Below, piece after piece: positions 51,616-54,228 of a stretch of DNA of 54,228 bases (position 1 is the first letter of the stretch; every line of letters begins with the position of its first letter). The position numbers and the translations under genes are program-made. This DNA comes from an uncultured Clostridia bacterium (lineage in GTDB: Bacteria > Bacillota > Clostridia > Oscillospirales > Ruminococcaceae): the NCBI GenBank assembly GCA_947629785.1, contig CANRFB010000011.1:1-54228 (forward strand), read 5' to 3'. The notes under the pieces were generated by a model. That model was given only the letters and a program-made list of their open reading frames with translations, made no database searches and had not been told where the DNA came from.

Positions 51616-51855
51616 TTATTTCTTGAGCTGTGTGATACAGTCAGGACAGATATACTTGCCCTTGAACTCAACAATATTTTCATCGTTTCCACAGAAAGCG
51701 CAGGCCTGTTTGTATTTCTTGAGAATGATCTTGTCGTCCTCGACATAAATTTCGAGAGCGTCTTTTTCACCAATACCGAGACCCCGTCTTAACTCGATGG
51801 GAAGAACGATCCTTCCGAGTTCATCTATTTTTCTTGTGATTCCTGTTGCTTTCAT
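51616..51855 (-). CDS. AbrB-family transition-state regulator with zinc-ribbon tail
   Basis: 79 residues from ATG 51855, seven bases after GGAGG; the frame is open to 51918 but that includes the -10 box. The N-terminal KATGITRKIDELGRIVLPIELR and GIGEKDALEIYVEDD are the AbrB swapped-hairpin DNA-binding domain. The C-terminus has CAFCGN and CPDC, a zinc-binding knuckle in place of the usual AbrB tail. It probably regulates post-exponential genes. Confidence 0.9.
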   Translation of the reverse strand: MKATGITRKIDELGRIVLPIELRRGLGIGEKDALEIYVEDDKIILKKYKQACAFCGNDENIVEFKGKYICPDCITQLKK

Positions 51856-51888
51856 TTCAGCACCTCCTGAATTTTTCTTATTAGTATC

Positions 51889-51918
51889 ATTATAGCTTAT
51901 TTTGTATATATATGTCAA
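51889..51918 (-). promoter_or_regulatory. Promoter of the AbrB gene
   Basis: Minus strand TTGACA (51918-51913), 18 bases, TATAAT (51894-51889). Confidence 0.8.
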
Positions 51919-52136
51919 AAAACATTGTGTTAATAATTATGACTTTTTTTTGAACATTTGGAAATAGTTCGCTTTGGATAAAGTTTCCATCAAGGCTTGA
52001 AAAATCCCCGAAATTCCAAGAAAATTTCCGTATGATAATCGTTTACATAAAAACGGGATTGAGATATTTTACCAAGAATATTATGTTAATAAAATATCAA
52101 TCCTGTTAATTCGGCACTATTTTAAAGGAGTAAAGC

Positions 52137-52730
52137 ATGATAAACCGTATATTTGCGATAATGCTTGTTTTGTCGGTAATCTTCGGCGCGGCAAGCGGAA
52201 ATATGGGACAGGTATGTGACGCGGCGCTGAATTCCTGCGTTGAAGCCGTTGACCTGTTTCTCTATCTTCTGGGCGGAATGTGTATGTGGGGCGGACTTAT
52301 GCGTATTGCCGAAAAAGCGGGCATTACCGATATGTTGTCGGAACTGTTCAAGCCGCTTCTGAAACACATTTTCAAGGAGCTTGACCTGAACGGCATGGCA
52401 TTCCGAGCTATATGTATGAACATTACCGCCAATCTTCTCGGGCTGGGGAACGCCGCAACACCCCTCGGGCTTGAAGCCATGCGCCGCCTTGAACAGGAGG
52501 AACATCCCGGCGGCACCACCAGCAGGAACATGATAATGTTTATAGTTCTGAACACCGCTTCAATAACGCTTATCCCCACGACAGCCGCTTCCCTGCGGAT
52601 ACGTCACGGTTCTGCCGCGCCTATGGAAATACTTCCCTGCGTGCTGTTCACATCAGCCTGTGCGCTTGCGGCAGGACTTATCTCCGCGGCGGCGCTTGAT
52701 AATATTTCCAAAAGGAGGAAACCAAAATGA
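52137..52730 (+). CDS. spmA: Spore maturation protein A
   Basis: 197 residues, AAAGGAG before the ATG. A nucleoside-recognition-like membrane domain shows LGGMCMWGGLMRIAEKAGI, NITANLLGLGNAATPLGL and NTASITLIPTTAASLR, as in SpmA. With SpmB it is needed for spore-core dehydration. An imperfect inverted repeat (52052-52071 / 52090-52107) lies upstream. 51919-52136 holds no gene. Confidence 0.9.
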   Translation: MINRIFAIMLVLSVIFGAASGNMGQVCDAALNSCVEAVDLFLYLLGGMCMWGGLMRIAEKAGITDMLSELFKPLLKHIFKELDLNGMAFRAICMNITANLLGLGNAATPLGLEAMRRLEQEEHPGGTTSRNMIMFIVLNTASITLIPTTAASLRIRHGSAAPMEILPCVLFTSACALAAGLISAAALDNISKRRKPK

Positions 52731-53239
52731 GTACATATGTGATACCTGTATTTATAGGGCTGATAATGGTTATCGGGCTTATAAAGAAAGTGGACGTTTT
52801 CGGGGAATTTGCAGACGGTGCGAAAGACAGCATAGGCGCGGCGTTTGAGATACTCCCCGCCCTTATCGCGCTTATGACGGCAATAGGAATGTTCAAGGCG
52901 TCGGGTGGGCTTGATATGCTTTCTACGCTTGTTTCGCCGCTGACGGATATGTTAGGATTCCCCCGTGAATGTATACCCTTGGCGCTGATACGCCCCATAT
53001 CTGGAAGCGGCGCCCTTGCGGTATTTGAGACGATACTTACGGAAGTTTCCCCTGACAGCTATGCGGGACGTGTTGCAAGCGTTATCATAGGTTCCACCGA
53101 AACGACATTTTACACGATAGCGGTATATTACGGAATAACCAAAGTCAGAAACACGCGGCACGCAATAGCTTCCTCACTGACGGCGGACTTCACGGGATTC
53201 ATACTAAGCGCGCTTACGGTAAGGTTATTTTTGCACTAA
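52727..53239 (+). CDS. spmB: Spore maturation protein B
   Basis: 170 residues, beginning in an ATGA overlap with spmA, preceded by AAAGGAGG. FGEFADGAKDSIGAAFEILPAL, KASGGLDML, LALIRPISGSGAL and STETTFYTIAVYYG are SpmB signatures. There are four or five membrane segments. It works with SpmA in spore maturation. Confidence 0.92.
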   Translation: MSTYVIPVFIGLIMVIGLIKKVDVFGEFADGAKDSIGAAFEILPALIALMTAIGMFKASGGLDMLSTLVSPLTDMLGFPRECIPLALIRPISGSGALAVFETILTEVSPDSYAGRVASVIIGSTETTFYTIAVYYGITKVRNTRHAIASSLTADFTGFILSALTVRLFLH

Positions 53240-53304
53240 AATGTGCATTATCCGGCTCAGATATGCGAATAATTTGTCAAAAGTGACAAATATTTAATAA
53301 AACC

Positions 53305-53333
53305 TTGACAAGCAGGGTTGAATTTGGTATAAT
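53305..53333 (+). promoter_or_regulatory. Promoter of tRNA-Lys
   Basis: TTGACA (53305-53310), 17 bases, TATAAT (53328-53333), then AATTAAGCGTT, identical to the tRNA-Thr promoter downstream region. Confidence 0.88.
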
Positions 53334-53361
53334 AATTAAGCGTTGTAAAAACAGCATATTT

Positions 53362-53437
53362 GAGCCATTAGCTCAGTCGGCAGAGCATTTGACTTTTAAT
53401 CAAAGGGTCTGGGGTTCAAATCCCCAATGGCTCACCA
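53362..53437 (+). tRNA. tRNA-Lys (anticodon TTT)
   Basis: A 76-base cloverleaf including encoded CCA. The acceptor is GAGCCAT / ATGGCTC, the D arm is GCTCAGTCGGCAGAGC, the anticodon loop is CTTTTAA between TTTGA and TCAAA, and the T arm is TGGGG TTCAAAT CCCCA. Confidence 0.95.
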
Positions 53438-53521
53438 TTGCGTACACATCCGAACCCCAAATAAAGTGGTTCAACAACGTGTTTTGCATAAGTTTTGACA
53501 TCTCAAACAAGATGTAACCGC

Positions 53522-53564
53522 AAAGAAAAACAGTGTCACTTTTATATGGCACTGTTTTTCTTTA
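53522..53564 (+). terminator. Terminator between tRNA-Lys and the convergent small genes
   Basis: A perfect 14-bp stem AAAGAAAAACAGTG / CACTGTTTTTCTTT. The A-rich and T-rich arms make it work in both directions. Confidence 0.8.
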
Positions 53565-53567
53565 TGT

Positions 53568-53801
53568 TTAAAGTATGATTACATATTCCTCTTGTAAAAG
53601 TTTTTGACCTATGCAGTAGATTATGCTTTCCGCTTTATCGAGAGATTTATAAACGCCGATGATGCTTTTTTCCGTGTAACCCTCGTTATCGTTTATAACT
53701 ACAACTTGGTATTTATCGTCTGTTTTTTCCACGAAAATGGTTTTAAGACTATCAAGTGGGATATTAAGCAGCCTGCGTCTGTCATCTGTTACAATAATCA
53801 T
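53568..53801 (-). CDS. Small hypothetical protein, possibly from a mobile element
   Basis: 77 residues, beta-rich (IIVTDDRRRLLNIPLDSLKT, KYQVVVINDNEGY). GGAGG precedes the ATG, and the start overlaps the next gene's stop by four bases. No family is recognised. It is the last of three overlapping minus-strand genes abutting the tRNA-Lys terminator. Confidence 0.6.
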   Translation of the reverse strand: MIIVTDDRRRLLNIPLDSLKTIFVEKTDDKYQVVVINDNEGYTEKSIIGVYKSLDKAESIIYCIGQKLLQEEYVIIL

Positions 53802-54088
53802 TTTTTAACCTCCTGTCTCGTGTCGGGCGTTATACAATCCTGAACTGGAAAAACAGCGATCCCCTCCGCCATTCCGTGCATCCGGGTCTGCTTTTCAAAG
53901 AAAGACAACACTCTTTTCAGCGTGTAGCTTTTGTTATCGCATTTCGGTTTGCGCGGTGTAACAATGACTGACCCCTTTACCACTGCAAGCAGCGTGAACC
54001 GCCGCACGCCTGAAACACGCCCGTTTAAATCACGTATCGCGATCGACACCGTTTCTCCCGACCAAACTTTTATTTTGCCTATCTTCAT
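53798..54088 (-). CDS. Small hypothetical protein, basic
   Basis: 96 residues, with AGGAGG before the ATG. A strand-rich N-terminus (MKIGKIKVWSGETVSIAIRD) is followed by many basic residues. It overlaps both neighbours by ATGA junctions, so the three genes form a tightly packed operon as in phage-derived elements. No family is recognised. Confidence 0.6.
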   Translation of the reverse strand: MKIGKIKVWSGETVSIAIRDLNGRVSGVRRFTLLAVVKGSVIVTPRKPKCDNKSYTLKRVLSFFEKQTRMHGMAEGIAVFPVQDCITPDTRQEVKK

Positions 54089-54228
54089 TCTGCGTCTGCC
54101 TCCTTTACTTTATCAATAATTTCGGCATACGCGCCCTTTAACGTCCCGCCTGTCTGGATTATGCGGTATGTAATGTTGACGGGACCTTTGCCGATCACCT
54201 CACCTAAACCAAAGGATCTCATACGCAC
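54085..54228 (-). CDS. C-terminal part of a small protein running off the window
   Basis: The last 47 codons are visible (RSFGLGEVIGKGPVNITYRI and onward, ending KEADAE). The stop overlaps the next start. An ATG at 54222 could be the true start, but nothing upstream can be checked. The function is unknown. Confidence 0.5.
   Translation of the reverse strand: MRMRSFGLGEVIGKGPVNITYRIIQTGGTLKGAYAEIIDKVKEADAE

Overview
The window looks like chromosomal DNA of an anaerobic, endospore-forming, low-to-mid GC Firmicute, most likely an Oscillospiraceae/Ruminococcus-type clostridium. Supporting signs are a secreted dockerin protein, spoIIR, spmA/spmB, a gerA-B-C germination operon, the darA-holB-yaaT block, an AbrB regulator with a zinc-ribbon tail, and strong AGGAGG ribosome sites. 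Two tRNA genes (Thr-GGT and Lys-TTT) are present. No rRNA, CRISPR array or complete insertion sequence was seen.

Region 1 (about 1-10440) is the most unusual part. It is an array of four 5'-truncated RHS/YD-repeat cassettes sharing a conserved core that ends at the motif DPSGY. After that motif each continues into a different, mostly AT-rich C-terminal tip: a NUC-type nuclease, a Hint domain plus unknown toxin, an AHH/HNH-like nuclease, and a truncated Hint domain. The first three tips are followed by an immunity gene or a candidate for one. This looks like a store of polymorphic-toxin cassettes with mosaic cores; no full-length exported RHS protein lies in the window.

Region 2 (about 10440-14170) is a mobilisable element: a MOB-P type relaxase with a 3' frameshift, a MobC-like protein, an inverted-repeat-rich oriT candidate, a CHC2-type primase fragment, a small protein and a double-HTH regulator. 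No integrase is visible. Its right edge abuts the 3' third of spoVFB (dipicolinate synthase B), whose 5' part is absent.

Region 3 (about 14500-20990) holds a terpene-cyclase-fold protein, an AraC-type regulator divergent from a dockerin gene with a perfect palindrome between the two promoters, a DUF4190 membrane protein, a divergent Lgt paralogue and a PucR/CdaR-type regulator. Region 4 (21040-26112) is a cell-wall operon: ftsE, ftsX, a coiled-coil M23 hydrolase, a carboxy-terminal protease and two accessory genes. Region 5 (26245-33722) has two exported proteins of unknown role, gerA-B-C, DUF421/DUF4363 proteins and an EAL protein with an altered metal motif.

Region 6 (33723-40300) has a 615-bp nest of inverted repeats, a chemoreceptor, a DUF305 protein, tRNA-Thr, spoIIR, a DivIVA-like coiled coil, an orphan fumarase beta subunit and a zinc-ribbon gene whose leader resembles a decayed tRNA-Lys. 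Region 7 (40301-46551, minus strand) is a surface-modification cluster: BspA-type repeat protein, DUF4358 lipoprotein, DHHW acetyltransferase partner, MBOAT acyltransferase, SPFH protein and a small membrane protein. Region 8 (46622-51855, minus strand) is yaaT, holB, darA, a PLP decarboxylase, an HD-GYP protein and an AbrB regulator. Region 9 is spmAB, tRNA-Lys and three small overlapping genes that run off the right end and may belong to an element sitting beside the tRNA.
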